NCBI GenBank assembly: GCA_902615805.1
Contig: CACMQH010000005.1
Coordinates: 1 to 55,143, forward strand
From: Rhodospirillaceae bacterium
GTDB taxonomy: Bacteria > Pseudomonadota > Alphaproteobacteria > TMED109
Direction: 5' to 3'
DNA: 55,143 nt
The notes below the pieces were generated by a model. That model saw only the letters and a list, made by a program, of their open reading frames with translations, ran no database searches and had not been told where the DNA came from. The position numbers and the translations under genes were made by a program. Below, in pieces: positions 36,477 through 45,142 of this stretch; the stretch's first letter is position 1; each line of letters opens with the position of its first letter.

Positions 36477-37187
36477 TTATCCTTCCACATTAGTTTGTAT
36501 CTGATATATTTTATGAATTGATTTTTTAGCTAAATTATACATAGATGTAAAATTTTTTTCTGATATGACAGTTTTTTCACCTGTACATTGTATTTCAATT
36601 ATATTTCCAAGGCTATCAAATACAAAGTTTGCATCAGCTTCAGCAGAAGAGTCTTCTTCATAATCTAAGTCAACAAATGGATTACCCGCAATGATACCAC
36701 AGGAAATGGCAGATACCCCATATTTAATAGGGTTTTTTTTCAGAACTTTTGTTTGAACTAGTTTTTTTATCGCAAGGTTAAGTGCTATCCAGGAACCATT
36801 AATAGATGTTGTCCTGGTTCCTCCATCTGCTGATAGTACATCGCAGTCAATTTTTATAAGCTTATCAGATAAAAGAGATAAGTTCAGGCAGTTTCTTAAA
36901 CTTCTTCCTATTAACCTTTGTATTTCTTGAGTTCTACCTGACAGTTTTCCTCTTATAGATTCTCTATCATTTCTAGTATTTGTTGATGTAGGTAACATAG
37001 AGTACTCTGCTGTAAGCCATCCTTGATTAGTGCCCTTCAACCACCTAGGAGTTTTTTCTTCTACAGTAACACTGCATATAACTTTTGTAAGACCAAATTC
37101 TATGAGACATGAAGAAAATGCATTTTTCATAAAGTTTATTTCAACTTTTATATTTCTTAATTCATTAAACTTTCTATTGCTTCTCAT
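36477..37187 (-). CDS. rph: Ribonuclease PH
   Basis: Phosphorolytic 3' exoribonuclease for tRNA 3'-end processing, 236 residues. It opens MRSNRKFNELRNIKVEINF. Conserved parts include VICSVTVEEKTPRWLKG, GWLTAEYSMLPTSTNTRNDRE and RTQEIQRLIGRSLR (phosphate site), then DCDVLSADGGTRTTSINGSW. Its final codons contain the ribosome site for rdgB. It is divergent from hrcA, the usual alphaproteobacterial arrangement. Confidence 0.97.
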   Translation of the reverse strand: MRSNRKFNELRNIKVEINFMKNAFSSCLIEFGLTKVICSVTVEEKTPRWLKGTNQGWLTAEYSMLPTSTNTRNDRESIRGKLSGRTQEIQRLIGRSLRNCLNLSLLSDKLIKIDCDVLSADGGTRTTSINGSWIALNLAIKKLVQTKVLKKNPIKYGVSAISCGIIAGNPFVDLDYEEDSSAEADANFVFDSLGNIIEIQCTGEKTVISEKNFTSMYNLAKKSIHKIYQIQTNVEG

Positions 37188-37236
37188 TGTATTATACTTT
37201 TACTATAATAATAAATTAATTTTGAAGAATTAAAAG

Positions 37237-38304
37237 ATGAAAAACAAAAGTAAAGATGTCTCTGAAATTGGTAATAGAGCTAAAACCATCCTAGCCGAAG
37301 TCATAGAAGTTTACTTAAGACAAGGAACACCCGTATCTTCGAAATTAATATCTGAAAAACTGAGTTCTCCTTTATCTCCCTCAAGCATAAGATCAGTAAT
37401 GGCTAGATTAGAAGAACAAGGGTATTTACACTCTCCCCATACATCCTCAGGCAGAATTCCAACTGATAGTGGGTTGAAATTATTTGTTGATGGACTGTTA
37501 GAGCTGGGTGACTTAACAATTGAAGAAAGAAAAAATATTGAAGCTAGGTGTTCTGTAGCAGGAAAAACTTTGCTTGAAGTTTTAGACCATTCTTCTAAAG
37601 AGTTAGCAGGATTATCAAATTGTACTTCTTTAGTTTTTGCACCAAATAATATTGATAGACCTTTGAAGCATATTGAATTTGTCGCATTAGATCAAGAAAG
37701 GGCTCTGGTAATTACTATTGATATTAATGGTTTAGTTGAAAATAAAATTATGACAGTGCCTTCAGGAATAACTGCAGCTGCATTAATAGAAGCAACCAAT
37801 TATATTAATTCTAAAGTTTATGGTAAAACATTATCTGAACTTAAATTGAATATTTCTAAAGAGTTAGAAACACAGAATAAGCATATTGACAAGCTATCAG
37901 AACAACTTGTATCAGAGGGACTAGCTATTAGAAGCAAAGAAAAAGGAGAAGATCATTTTTTAATAAATAGAAGAGATTTCATATATGGAAAATTAGACAA
38001 GAAAGAAGAACTACTTAAGTTAGACAAATTATTAAACGAATTACAAAATAAAAAGAACTTTATTAATATTTTAAAAAACACATCTGAAGGCACAGGAGTT
38101 CATGTTTTTATTGGTTCAAATACTCAAATGTTTAATTTATCAGGCTGCTCAATGATTGTTGCCCCATTGAAGCAGAGATTTAAAAATAAAAATGTTTCTA
38201 CATTAGGAGCAATAGGAGTTATAGGGCCATCTAGATTAAATTATTCCAGAATAATTCCTATGGTAGATTTTACAGCGAAAGTATTGAATAAATTTTTAAA
38301 TTAA
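37237..38304 (+). CDS. hrcA: Heat-inducible transcription repressor HrcA
   Basis: Repressor of class I heat-shock genes, 355 residues. The N-terminal winged helix covers about 13-80 (EVIEVYLRQGTPVSSKLISE, SPSSIRSVMARLEEQGYLHSP), followed by HTSSGRIPTDSGLKLFVD, and then a GAF-like domain ending GVIGPSRLNYSRIIPMVDF. It is divergent from rph and starts the hrcA-grpE run. I found no CIRCE inverted repeat upstream of hrcA, grpE or dnaK, so its operator here is unclear. Confidence 0.96.
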   Translation: MKNKSKDVSEIGNRAKTILAEVIEVYLRQGTPVSSKLISEKLSSPLSPSSIRSVMARLEEQGYLHSPHTSSGRIPTDSGLKLFVDGLLELGDLTIEERKNIEARCSVAGKTLLEVLDHSSKELAGLSNCTSLVFAPNNIDRPLKHIEFVALDQERALVITIDINGLVENKIMTVPSGITAAALIEATNYINSKVYGKTLSELKLNISKELETQNKHIDKLSEQLVSEGLAIRSKEKGEDHFLINRRDFIYGKLDKKEELLKLDKLLNELQNKKNFINILKNTSEGTGVHVFIGSNTQMFNLSGCSMIVAPLKQRFKNKNVSTLGAIGVIGPSRLNYSRIIPMVDFTAKVLNKFLN

Positions 38305-38305
38305 T

Positions 38306-38333
38306 CTTGTAGATTAAAAAGAATAACCCACAT
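38306..38333 (+). promoter_or_regulatory. Candidate RpoH (sigma-32) promoter for grpE
   Basis: CTTG (38306-38309), 17 bases, then CCCACAT (38327-38333), 26 bases before the grpE ATG. This matches the alphaproteobacterial sigma-32 pattern and has the same 17-base spacing as the dnaK site. Confidence 0.65.
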
Positions 38334-38358
38334 ATAGTATTAATCAAGGGGGTATAGA

Positions 38359-39066
38359 ATGAATGAGAAGACAAATGATAAGTTAGGACAAAATAACTCT
38401 ATGGAACAACAGGAAAATATAGATGAGAAATTAAGGCAAGAAAAAGGAAAAGATAATAAAATTTTAGATGAGGATGTTTTAGAAAAAAATGAATGCTCTG
38501 GTGATGAGGATATTTCAGAAAACAATGAAACCTCTAGCGAAGGGGATAATTTAGAAACTATTGATTCTCTCAAGAAAGAATTGTCAGAGAACAAAGACAA
38601 ATTACTAAGATCTCTTGCAGAAAGTGAAAATACTAGAAAGCAAATCGAAAAAATAAGAATAGAAACAAATAAATATGGAGTACAGCCTCTTGCAAGGGAA
38701 ATCTTGAATGTTGTAGATAATTTTAATAGAGCCTTAAATTTAAAAGATGATAATAATGAAAAGGGACTTGAGGAAGGACTTAACCTTATTCAGAAAGAAA
38801 TATTAAGTATTTTAGACAAATTTAATGTTAAAAAAATAGAAGCCTTAGGTGAAGACTTTAACGCTAACTTTCATCAAGCGATGTTTGAGAAAGAGACTAA
38901 TGAATTTGAAGATGGAAAAGTTTGTGAAATTGTCCAGGATGGTTATACTTTTCATGACAGGTTGTTGAGACCCGTTCTAGTTGGTGTTGCAAAAAAATCA
39001 AATGAAAATAATAGTGATAAAAATATTGAAGTTGACGATAACACAGAAAATGAAGAAAAAAACTAA
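38359..39066 (+). CDS. grpE: Nucleotide exchange factor GrpE
   Basis: Releases ADP from DnaK, 235 residues. The first 75 residues are acidic, low-complexity and probably disordered. A long coiled coil follows (LKKELSENKDKLLRSLAESENTRKQ), then the GrpE core with REILNVVDNFNRAL and the beta-wing VCEIVQDGYTFHDRLLRPVLVGVAK. An acidic tail ends it. It has its own candidate heat-shock promoter and overlaps the next gene by a single base. Confidence 0.95.
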   Translation: MNEKTNDKLGQNNSMEQQENIDEKLRQEKGKDNKILDEDVLEKNECSGDEDISENNETSSEGDNLETIDSLKKELSENKDKLLRSLAESENTRKQIEKIRIETNKYGVQPLAREILNVVDNFNRALNLKDDNNEKGLEEGLNLIQKEILSILDKFNVKKIEALGEDFNANFHQAMFEKETNEFEDGKVCEIVQDGYTFHDRLLRPVLVGVAKKSNENNSDKNIEVDDNTENEEKN

Positions 39067-40019
39067 TGAAATTTAAAGAGTATTCTTTTTTAGACAACAG
39101 TATACTCATAAGATTTCCTGATAGTTGGACAGTAAAAGAACAAGATGATAATCTAATAAAAGTTAGTTTCCCATTAGGTCCTTACCCGACTTTAGATTGT
39201 TATTTTAGCTGTTTTGATAATCCTAAGATAAATACAAATGATAAGATTAGAGAGTATCTATTAAATGGAATGGAAGCTGGTAAGGAAGTAAAAAATATTT
39301 TAGATAACGTATACGTTTTGAAACATAAACTTAAATCAGAGGGAGATAACTTATTATTAATTAAAGTTGTTAGCATATTAAAACCGAGAACATTTAGAGA
39401 GGTAAGATTTTCCCTTGCTTGGCCAGATAACGAAGAAGCAAATAAAATTGTAAACAAAATAGCTAGAACATTAGATGACGTGGTAGGTAAAATAAAATTT
39501 AGCGAAATAAAAACTGCGTTTGATGAACTAGGTATTATTAAGAATAAATTAGATAATTTAATTTTACAAAAAAATGTATTTTGGGAAAAATTAGAAATTT
39601 CATTACCTAAAAGATGGATAATTAATAATAAAAGTGAAGAGAATTTTGTCAATTTAGAGCTAGATAAGGTTTATCAGCTAAGTTTGCTTTTTGAATACTT
39701 CGAAATAAAAATTAGCAAAAATGATAAAAAGCAGGATGAAATAGTAACTAGCTTTTTAAATGAAATTACAAAAGATGTCGCAGTTAATAATCAAAATTTA
39801 GTAAAAGCAGGAGAACACAGTTTTTTATTTTCATTTTTTTCAATTGAAAATATTGAAGGTACTCAATTTAAAAATCAAATTTGGTATAGAATTTGTGTCA
39901 AAGACTCAAAGATTTTAATAGTTAGTTTCGTTTTTAGTTATAAATTGACGATAAAAAAAATAGGAGAAATTTACTACAACAAAATTAATGAATTAATAAA
40001 GAGTTCAGAATTAAATTAA
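39066..40019 (+). CDS. Unknown protein with two similar domains (PsbP/Mog1-like by eye)
   Basis: I do not recognise a named family. The 317-residue protein has no signal peptide or membrane helix. It seems to be two copies of one domain. The first (about 1-145) contains ILIRFPDSWTVKEQDDNLIK and FSLAWPDNEEANKIVNKIA; the second (about 173-317) contains LEISLPKRWIINNKSEENFV and FVFSYKLTIKKIGEIYYNKI. The order is strand, P-x-x-W turn, strands, then a final amphipathic helix, recalling PsbP/Mog1/DUF1795 folds. It starts on the last base of grpE and ends just before the dnaK heat-shock promoter, so it is probably transcribed with grpE. Confidence 0.7.
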   Translation: MKFKEYSFLDNSILIRFPDSWTVKEQDDNLIKVSFPLGPYPTLDCYFSCFDNPKINTNDKIREYLLNGMEAGKEVKNILDNVYVLKHKLKSEGDNLLLIKVVSILKPRTFREVRFSLAWPDNEEANKIVNKIARTLDDVVGKIKFSEIKTAFDELGIIKNKLDNLILQKNVFWEKLEISLPKRWIINNKSEENFVNLELDKVYQLSLLFEYFEIKISKNDKKQDEIVTSFLNEITKDVAVNNQNLVKAGEHSFLFSFFSIENIEGTQFKNQIWYRICVKDSKILIVSFVFSYKLTIKKIGEIYYNKINELIKSSELN

Positions 40020-40022
40020 CTA

Positions 40023-40050
40023 CTTGTATTTCTACTTTTAAATCCCATAT
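40023..40050 (+). promoter_or_regulatory. Candidate RpoH (sigma-32) promoter for dnaK
   Basis: CTTG (40023-40026), 17 bases, then CCCATAT (40044-40050), 31 bases before the dnaK ATG. It has the same spacing as the grpE site and closely resembles the alphaproteobacterial heat-shock promoter pattern. An AAGGAG ribosome site follows at about 40069-40074. Confidence 0.75.
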
Positions 40051-40081
40051 GTAAAGGACTAATAAATAAAGGAGTTTTTAT

Positions 40082-42037
40082 ATGAGTAAAGTTATAGGTA
40101 TTGATTTAGGAACCACAAACTCTTGTGTGGCCGTAATGGAAGGGTCAAGTGCTCAAGTAATAGAAAATAGTGAAGGAGCTAGAACTACGCCTTCTATGGT
40201 AGGTTTTACTAATGAAGGTGAAACTTTAGTAGGACAACCTGCAAAACGACAAGCAGTTACAAATCCTACTAACACTCTATATGCAATAAAAAGACTTATA
40301 GGTAGATCATTTGAGGACGATAAAGTTGTAAAAGAAATTGAAACGGCTCCTTATTCTATAGTAAAGGCAGATAATGGTGATGCTTGGGTAGAGGTAAATG
40401 AAAAGAAATATGCTCCAAGCCAGATTTCTGCTTATATACTACAAAAAATGAAAGAGACTGCAGAGAAACATGTAGGAGGTAAGGTAGAAAAAGCCGTAAT
40501 TACTGTACCTGCTTATTTCAATGATGCTCAAAGACAAGCAACGAAAGATGCTGGAAAAATAGCGGGTCTAGAAGTGCTTAGAATAATAAATGAACCAACA
40601 GCAGCAGCATTAGCCTACGGATTAGATAAAAAGCAATCAGGTACAATCGTGGTTTATGACTTAGGTGGAGGAACATTTGATGTATCAATTTTGGAAATAG
40701 GTGATGGTGTCTTTGAAGTTAAAGCTACAAATGGAGATACATTTTTGGGTGGAGAGGATTTTGACACAAGAATAGTAGAACATTTAGTTGATACCTTTAA
40801 AAAAGAAAATGGAATTGACCTTAAAGCAGACAAGCTTGCCTTACAAAGGCTTAAAGAGGCAGCAGAAAAAGCTAAAATTGAACTTTCTAGCGCAAGTTCA
40901 ACAGACATAAACTTGCCTTTCATAACTGCTGATGCTACTGGTCCCAAACATTTGACTTTAAAAATGACAAGGGCAGATTTAGAAAAGCTTGTAGATGATT
41001 TAATAAAAAGAACGATTGATCCTTGCAGAGCAGCTTTAAAGGATGCGGGACTTGAAGCTAATGAAGTTAGTGAAGTAGTTCTTGTTGGAGGAATGACAAG
41101 AATGCCTAAGATAGTTGAAACAGTTAAAGATTTTTTTGGCAAAGAGCCAAATAAAGGAGTAAACCCTGATGAAGTTGTTGGTATAGGTGCGGCTATACAA
41201 GGAGCAGTATTAGCAGGAGATGTTAAAGATGTCCTATTACTGGATGTCACACCTTTATCACTTGGAATTGAAACATTAGGTGGAGTTTTTACAAAGCTTA
41301 TAGAAAGAAACACAACAATTCCAACTAGAAAAAGCCAGACATTCTCAACTGCAGAAGACAACCAACCTGCAGTTACTATAAGAGTATTTCAGGGAGAAAG
41401 GGAGATGGCAAAAGATAATAAAGCTCTAGGACAGTTTGACTTGGTTGGTATTCCGCCTGCTCCAAGAGGAGTTCCTCAAATTGAAGTTACCTTTGATATA
41501 GATGCTAATGGTATAGTAAATGTATCAGCTAAAGATAAAGGTACTGGCAAGGAGCAACAAATACAGATTCAAGCATCTGGAGGGTTATCTGACTCTGACA
41601 TAGAAAAAATGGTGGATGAAGCTAAAACTCATGCGGAAGAAGATAAAAGTAAAAAAGAAGCAGTAGAAACTAGAAACCAGGCTGATAGTATGGTTTATTC
41701 TACAGAAAAAAGCTTAAAAGAACATGGAGATAAGTTAGATGCTAAGGATAAAGATAATATTCAAAAATCTATAGATGACCTTAAAGGTTTACTTAAAGAT
41801 GAGAGTGCTAGCGCAGAAAGCCTCAAAAGCAAACTTGATGCTTTAAATACTGCAGCAATGAAACTAGGAGAGATTATGTATAAAGAAAATCAGCAAGCGG
41901 CTCCTGGTGACCAGCCTAAAGAAGAAAAGACATCTAATAAAGATGCTAAGGGAAAAGATAGTAAAGATGACAATGAAGATGTCGTTGATGCAGATTTTGA
42001 AGAAGTAAAAGAAGACAAAGAAAAAAAAAGTAATTAA
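40082..42037 (+). CDS. dnaK: Molecular chaperone DnaK (Hsp70)
   Basis: ATP-driven chaperone, 651 residues. The nucleotide-binding domain opens [37 protein letters not shown] and [13 protein letters not shown] are present. The substrate domain contains [20 protein letters not shown], and the protein ends in an acidic lysine-rich tail with [15 protein letters not shown] sigma-32 promoter sits directly upstream. dnaJ follows within about 20 bases. Confidence 0.99.
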   Translation: MSKVIGIDLGTTNSCVAVMEGSSAQVIENSEGARTTPSMVGFTNEGETLVGQPAKRQAVTNPTNTLYAIKRLIGRSFEDDKVVKEIETAPYSIVKADNGDAWVEVNEKKYAPSQISAYILQKMKETAEKHVGGKVEKAVITVPAYFNDAQRQATKDAGKIAGLEVLRIINEPTAAALAYGLDKKQSGTIVVYDLGGGTFDVSILEIGDGVFEVKATNGDTFLGGEDFDTRIVEHLVDTFKKENGIDLKADKLALQRLKEAAEKAKIELSSASSTDINLPFITADATGPKHLTLKMTRADLEKLVDDLIKRTIDPCRAALKDAGLEANEVSEVVLVGGMTRMPKIVETVKDFFGKEPNKGVNPDEVVGIGAAIQGAVLAGDVKDVLLLDVTPLSLGIETLGGVFTKLIERNTTIPTRKSQTFSTAEDNQPAVTIRVFQGEREMAKDNKALGQFDLVGIPPAPRGVPQIEVTFDIDANGIVNVSAKDKGTGKEQQIQIQASGGLSDSDIEKMVDEAKTHAEEDKSKKEAVETRNQADSMVYSTEKSLKEHGDKLDAKDKDNIQKSIDDLKGLLKDESASAESLKSKLDALNTAAMKLGEIMYKENQQAAPGDQPKEEKTSNKDAKGKDSKDDNEDVVDADFEEVKEDKEKKSN

Positions 42038-42057
42038 CAGCAGACTTGGATAGTCAG

Positions 42058-43173
42058 ATGAGGGATTACTATGATATTTTAGGAGTAAGTAAGAGTGCTG
42101 ATGAAAGTACTCTGAAAAAAGCCTATAGAGATCTGGCAATGAAGTATCATCCAGATAGAAATCCAGACAACCAAGAGGCAGCTGATAAGTTTAAAGAAGC
42201 TAGCCAGGCTTATGAAGTTCTTAAGGATAGAGAAAAAAGAGCTGCTTATGATCAATTTGGTCATTCAGCCTTTGAGTCTGGAGGAACAGGAGCCGGAGGC
42301 TTTTCTGGCTTTCAGGGAGCGGGTGGCTTCTCTGATATTTTTGATGACCTTTTTAGTGAATTTACTGGAGGAGGAAGTAGATCGCAAAGAACTAGTAATA
42401 GAGGTTCTGATTTAAAATATAATTTGCAAGTAAATCTTGAAGAAGCTTACTCGGGTTTAGAAAAGACTATAAAAATTAAAGCACCTGCTAAGTGCACTTA
42501 CTGCGATGGATCAGGAGCAGAAGGTGGAAGTTCAAACATTCAAACCTGTACAACTTGCGGAGGAAGTGGAAAAGTAAGAAGTAGTCAAGGTTTTTTCACT
42601 ATAGAGAGAACCTGTGGTACATGTAATGGAACAGGAAGAATAATAGCTAATCCTTGTAGACATTGTTCTGGAACAGGAGTTATTAATAAAGAAAAATCAT
42701 TATCTGTAAAAATACCAGCTGGTGTGGATGAAGGCACTCGTATCCGAGTTGCGGGGGAAGGTGAGGCTGGTAGAAATGGAGGAACTGCGGGAGACTTATA
42801 TTTATACATTAGTATGATAGAAAATAATATATTTAATAGAGAAGGAGAACATTTGTTTATCAGTGCTCCTGTAGATTTTTATACTGCAACAAATGGCGGA
42901 AGCATAGAAGTTCCATCTCCTGGAGGTGGTAAAATTAGAATTAGCGTCTCATCAGGCACTCAAAATGGAAAGAGATTTAGATTAAAAGGTAAAGGTATGC
43001 CAATCCTTCAAGGTCGTGGTTATGGTGATTTATATATAGAAGCTGAAGTAGAAACTCCAGTAAATTTATCAAATAAACAAAAAAAAATGCTTGCGGAGTT
43101 TTATGATTCTTTATCAGATTCTAATAGTCCAAAATCAAGTAAGTTTAAAAAATTTATAGAGAAGAATTACTAA
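42058..43173 (+). CDS. dnaJ: Co-chaperone DnaJ (Hsp40)
   Basis: Stimulates DnaK ATP hydrolysis and delivers substrates, 371 residues. The J domain ([19 protein letters not shown] motif in KYHPDRNPD) is followed by a G/F-rich region. The zinc domain has four CxxCxGxG repeats ([32 protein letters not shown]). C-terminal substrate-binding domains complete it. ATG at 42058 is preferred over TTG 42046 because it gives the normal DnaJ start. dapB begins 2 bases after the stop. Confidence 0.97.
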   Translation: MRDYYDILGVSKSADESTLKKAYRDLAMKYHPDRNPDNQEAADKFKEASQAYEVLKDREKRAAYDQFGHSAFESGGTGAGGFSGFQGAGGFSDIFDDLFSEFTGGGSRSQRTSNRGSDLKYNLQVNLEEAYSGLEKTIKIKAPAKCTYCDGSGAEGGSSNIQTCTTCGGSGKVRSSQGFFTIERTCGTCNGTGRIIANPCRHCSGTGVINKEKSLSVKIPAGVDEGTRIRVAGEGEAGRNGGTAGDLYLYISMIENNIFNREGEHLFISAPVDFYTATNGGSIEVPSPGGGKIRISVSSGTQNGKRFRLKGKGMPILQGRGYGDLYIEAEVETPVNLSNKQKKMLAEFYDSLSDSNSPKSSKFKKFIEKNY

Positions 43174-43175
43174 CT

Positions 43176-43946
43176 ATGAAAAAAAAAGAAAGAATTAGAG
43201 TAGGCATAGTTGGCATTTCTGGAAGAATGGGAAGATCAATTGCAATGGCAATTAGTAAAAGCCCCGATGTTATACTTACTGCAGGTTGTGAACATAAAAA
43301 GCACAAAGACATAGGAAAAGATATAGGCATAGTTCTAGGTAATAAACCTATAGGGGAGTTAGTTACCTCTAGCCATAAAGAATTTTGCAAAAATATAGAT
43401 GTAATAATTGAATTTGGATTAGAAAAAGCCACAAAAGAATATTTGTCTGTAGCAAAGAAAAATAGGATAGCTTTTATATCTGGTAGCACGGCATTAAGCA
43501 AGAACACATTAAAAGATATGCAGCTAGCATCAAAGCATATAGCAGTCTTTTGGGCGCCCAATATGAGCTTAGGTGCTAATTTAATAAATTTATTATCAAA
43601 ATTTACTACAACAAAGTTAGGTAAAGATTTTGATATAGACATTACAGATTTGCATCACAAACATAAAAAAGACACACCTTCAGGAACAGCAAAATTTATT
43701 CAAGAAGAAATTCAAGACTCATTAAAGAAAATAAAAGTTAAAAAGAAAGTAAATATTTCAGCGCTTAGATCAGGAGACTCAACAGGTGAACATAGTATAA
43801 TCTTTTCTGGTGAAGGTGAAAGAGTTATAATAAAACATATATCTTCTTCTAGAAATATTTTTGCTAATGGAGCAGTAAGAGTTGCGGCTTGGTTATATAA
43901 GAAAAGGCCAGGCTTTTATAATATGAGTGACTTTTTAAAAATTTAA
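43176..43946 (+). CDS. dapB: 4-hydroxy-tetrahydrodipicolinate reductase
   Basis: Step in lysine and diaminopimelate synthesis, 256 residues. NAD(P) loop RVGIVGISGRMGRSIAMAI is at the N-terminus. The catalytic-region motif is ITDLHHKHKKDTPSGTAKF with the conserved His and Lys, and SLGANLINLL and FANGAVRVAAWL are also typical. The dnaJ-dapB order is common in alphaproteobacteria. Its 3' end overlaps the convergent DUF2244 gene by 12 bases. Confidence 0.96.
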   Translation: MKKKERIRVGIVGISGRMGRSIAMAISKSPDVILTAGCEHKKHKDIGKDIGIVLGNKPIGELVTSSHKEFCKNIDVIIEFGLEKATKEYLSVAKKNRIAFISGSTALSKNTLKDMQLASKHIAVFWAPNMSLGANLINLLSKFTTTKLGKDFDIDITDLHHKHKKDTPSGTAKFIQEEIQDSLKKIKVKKKVNISALRSGDSTGEHSIIFSGEGERVIIKHISSSRNIFANGAVRVAAWLYKKRPGFYNMSDFLKI

Positions 43947-44414
43947 AGATAGTTCTCTTTCTCTTGTAATTAGAGCTTTTTTAATTTCTTTAGCTAGTTT
44001 TTTGAGTTCTCCTACGTTTAAATAATTTCCAATAATTTGTGATTTTCCTTTAGATATTATTTCTAAGTGCCCACTATTATTCTTGCATTTTACTTTTAAT
44101 CTTAGCCAAGAGGGTTCTATTTTTATAGTTTCTTCTATACCTTTAAAATTAATTTTTTTAATAAAGAGCTTTTCATTAAGAATTATTCGCTCACATTTTC
44201 TTGAATTATTATAATTAATTTTAAATGCTAATAGTATTATAAATAAATCTAAAAAAAGAAAGGCACCTACGGGCCAGGCACCATTATTTATAAAATACAA
44301 TGATATTAAAAAACTTAGCACTACAAAAATTGATGATAAAAAGAGCATGCTAGTTAAACTAAGTGATTTATTAGGGTATAAAACTAGATCTAAATAATTT
44401 TTTTTCTTTTTCAT
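43935..44414 (-). CDS. DUF2244 membrane protein
   Basis: A 159-residue protein with two adjacent membrane helices (about 20-40 and 45-65) followed by a basic cytoplasmic beta domain (PSWLRLKVKCK...LNVGELKKLAKEIKKAL). This matches the DUF2244 family of alphaproteobacteria, often encoded near EI24 and respiratory or envelope genes. Function is unknown. It lies 23 bases downstream of the EI24 gene on the same strand. Confidence 0.8.
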   Translation of the reverse strand: MKKKKNYLDLVLYPNKSLSLTSMLFLSSIFVVLSFLISLYFINNGAWPVGAFLFLDLFIILLAFKINYNNSRKCERIILNEKLFIKKINFKGIEETIKIEPSWLRLKVKCKNNSGHLEIISKGKSQIIGNYLNVGELKKLAKEIKKALITRERELSLNF

Positions 44415-44437
44415 AATACTAATATAGTTTAAAAATA

Positions 44438-45142
44438 TTATTTTTTAACAGAATAATTTTTATTTAATCTATCTACAAATGAGGTAATTATTATTATTGA
44501 TAAAATAGGCGCTATTAGATTTAAAAAAGGTATCATAAACAAAAGAGAACAAAAGCAACCTATAATATTTATTGCTAAAAAGTTTTTTTTTCTAAACAAG
44601 GATATCTTTTCATATGTAAATATTTTTAATGCAACTATTTCGTAATATTCTTTTCCTATGATGAATCCTGATGCTAAAAATTGTAGAAATATAACTAAAT
44701 ATATATTTGAGATGAGTGTCCACTTTAACAATAAAATTAATATAAAAATAAGAGTTGAAAGCCCAAGTATTCTAATACCTGCTATTATGCCAGAGATATG
44801 ACTGGAGTTATCCTTATATTTGTTTCCTAAAAGTAAATTTGTTTTATGTGATATTGGGTCTAAGTAAAAACCACTGATAATAGTAGATAATGGGGGGTAT
44901 AGTAATATAAAGAGAGTTGATATTATAAAAATCCATATTGAATTTAATATATCATCAAAAACTCCCCAAAAAATAACTTTTATCCACTGTATAGAAGGAA
45001 ATGCATTCCAAAATGCAAAAAGAACACAAGATAAAATTACAAATGATAATAATAAAGAAATAACAGAAAGTTTAAGAATGCTTTTATGAAATAAAGCTTT
45101 AACAGAAAAAATAATAGTTTCTTTATACTCGAATATTTTCAT
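44438..45142 (-). CDS. EI24/CysZ-like membrane protein
   Basis: A 234-residue inner-membrane protein with about five or six hydrophobic helices. The EI24 signature region GFYLDPISHKTNLLLGNKY is present near residue 90, and FLASGFIIGKEYYEIVALK matches the conserved inner part. In other bacteria this fold includes the sulfate permease CysZ, but transport here is unproven because there are no sulfur-assimilation genes nearby. It overlaps the amidase 3' end by 20 bases. Confidence 0.8.
   Translation of the reverse strand: MKIFEYKETIIFSVKALFHKSILKLSVISLLLSFVILSCVLFAFWNAFPSIQWIKVIFWGVFDDILNSIWIFIISTLFILLYPPLSTIISGFYLDPISHKTNLLLGNKYKDNSSHISGIIAGIRILGLSTLIFILILLLKWTLISNIYLVIFLQFLASGFIIGKEYYEIVALKIFTYEKISLFRKKNFLAINIIGCFCSLLFMIPFLNLIAPILSIIIITSFVDRLNKNYSVKK

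Noticed and set aside
37188-40081. CIRCE operator for HrcA
   Set aside because: I looked for TTAGCACTC-N9-GAGTGCTAA-like repeats upstream of hrcA, grpE and dnaK and found none.
40654-41361. 235-codon open frame antisense to dnaK
   Set aside because: Serine/proline-rich shadow of the conserved DnaK reading frame; no family features or ribosome site.
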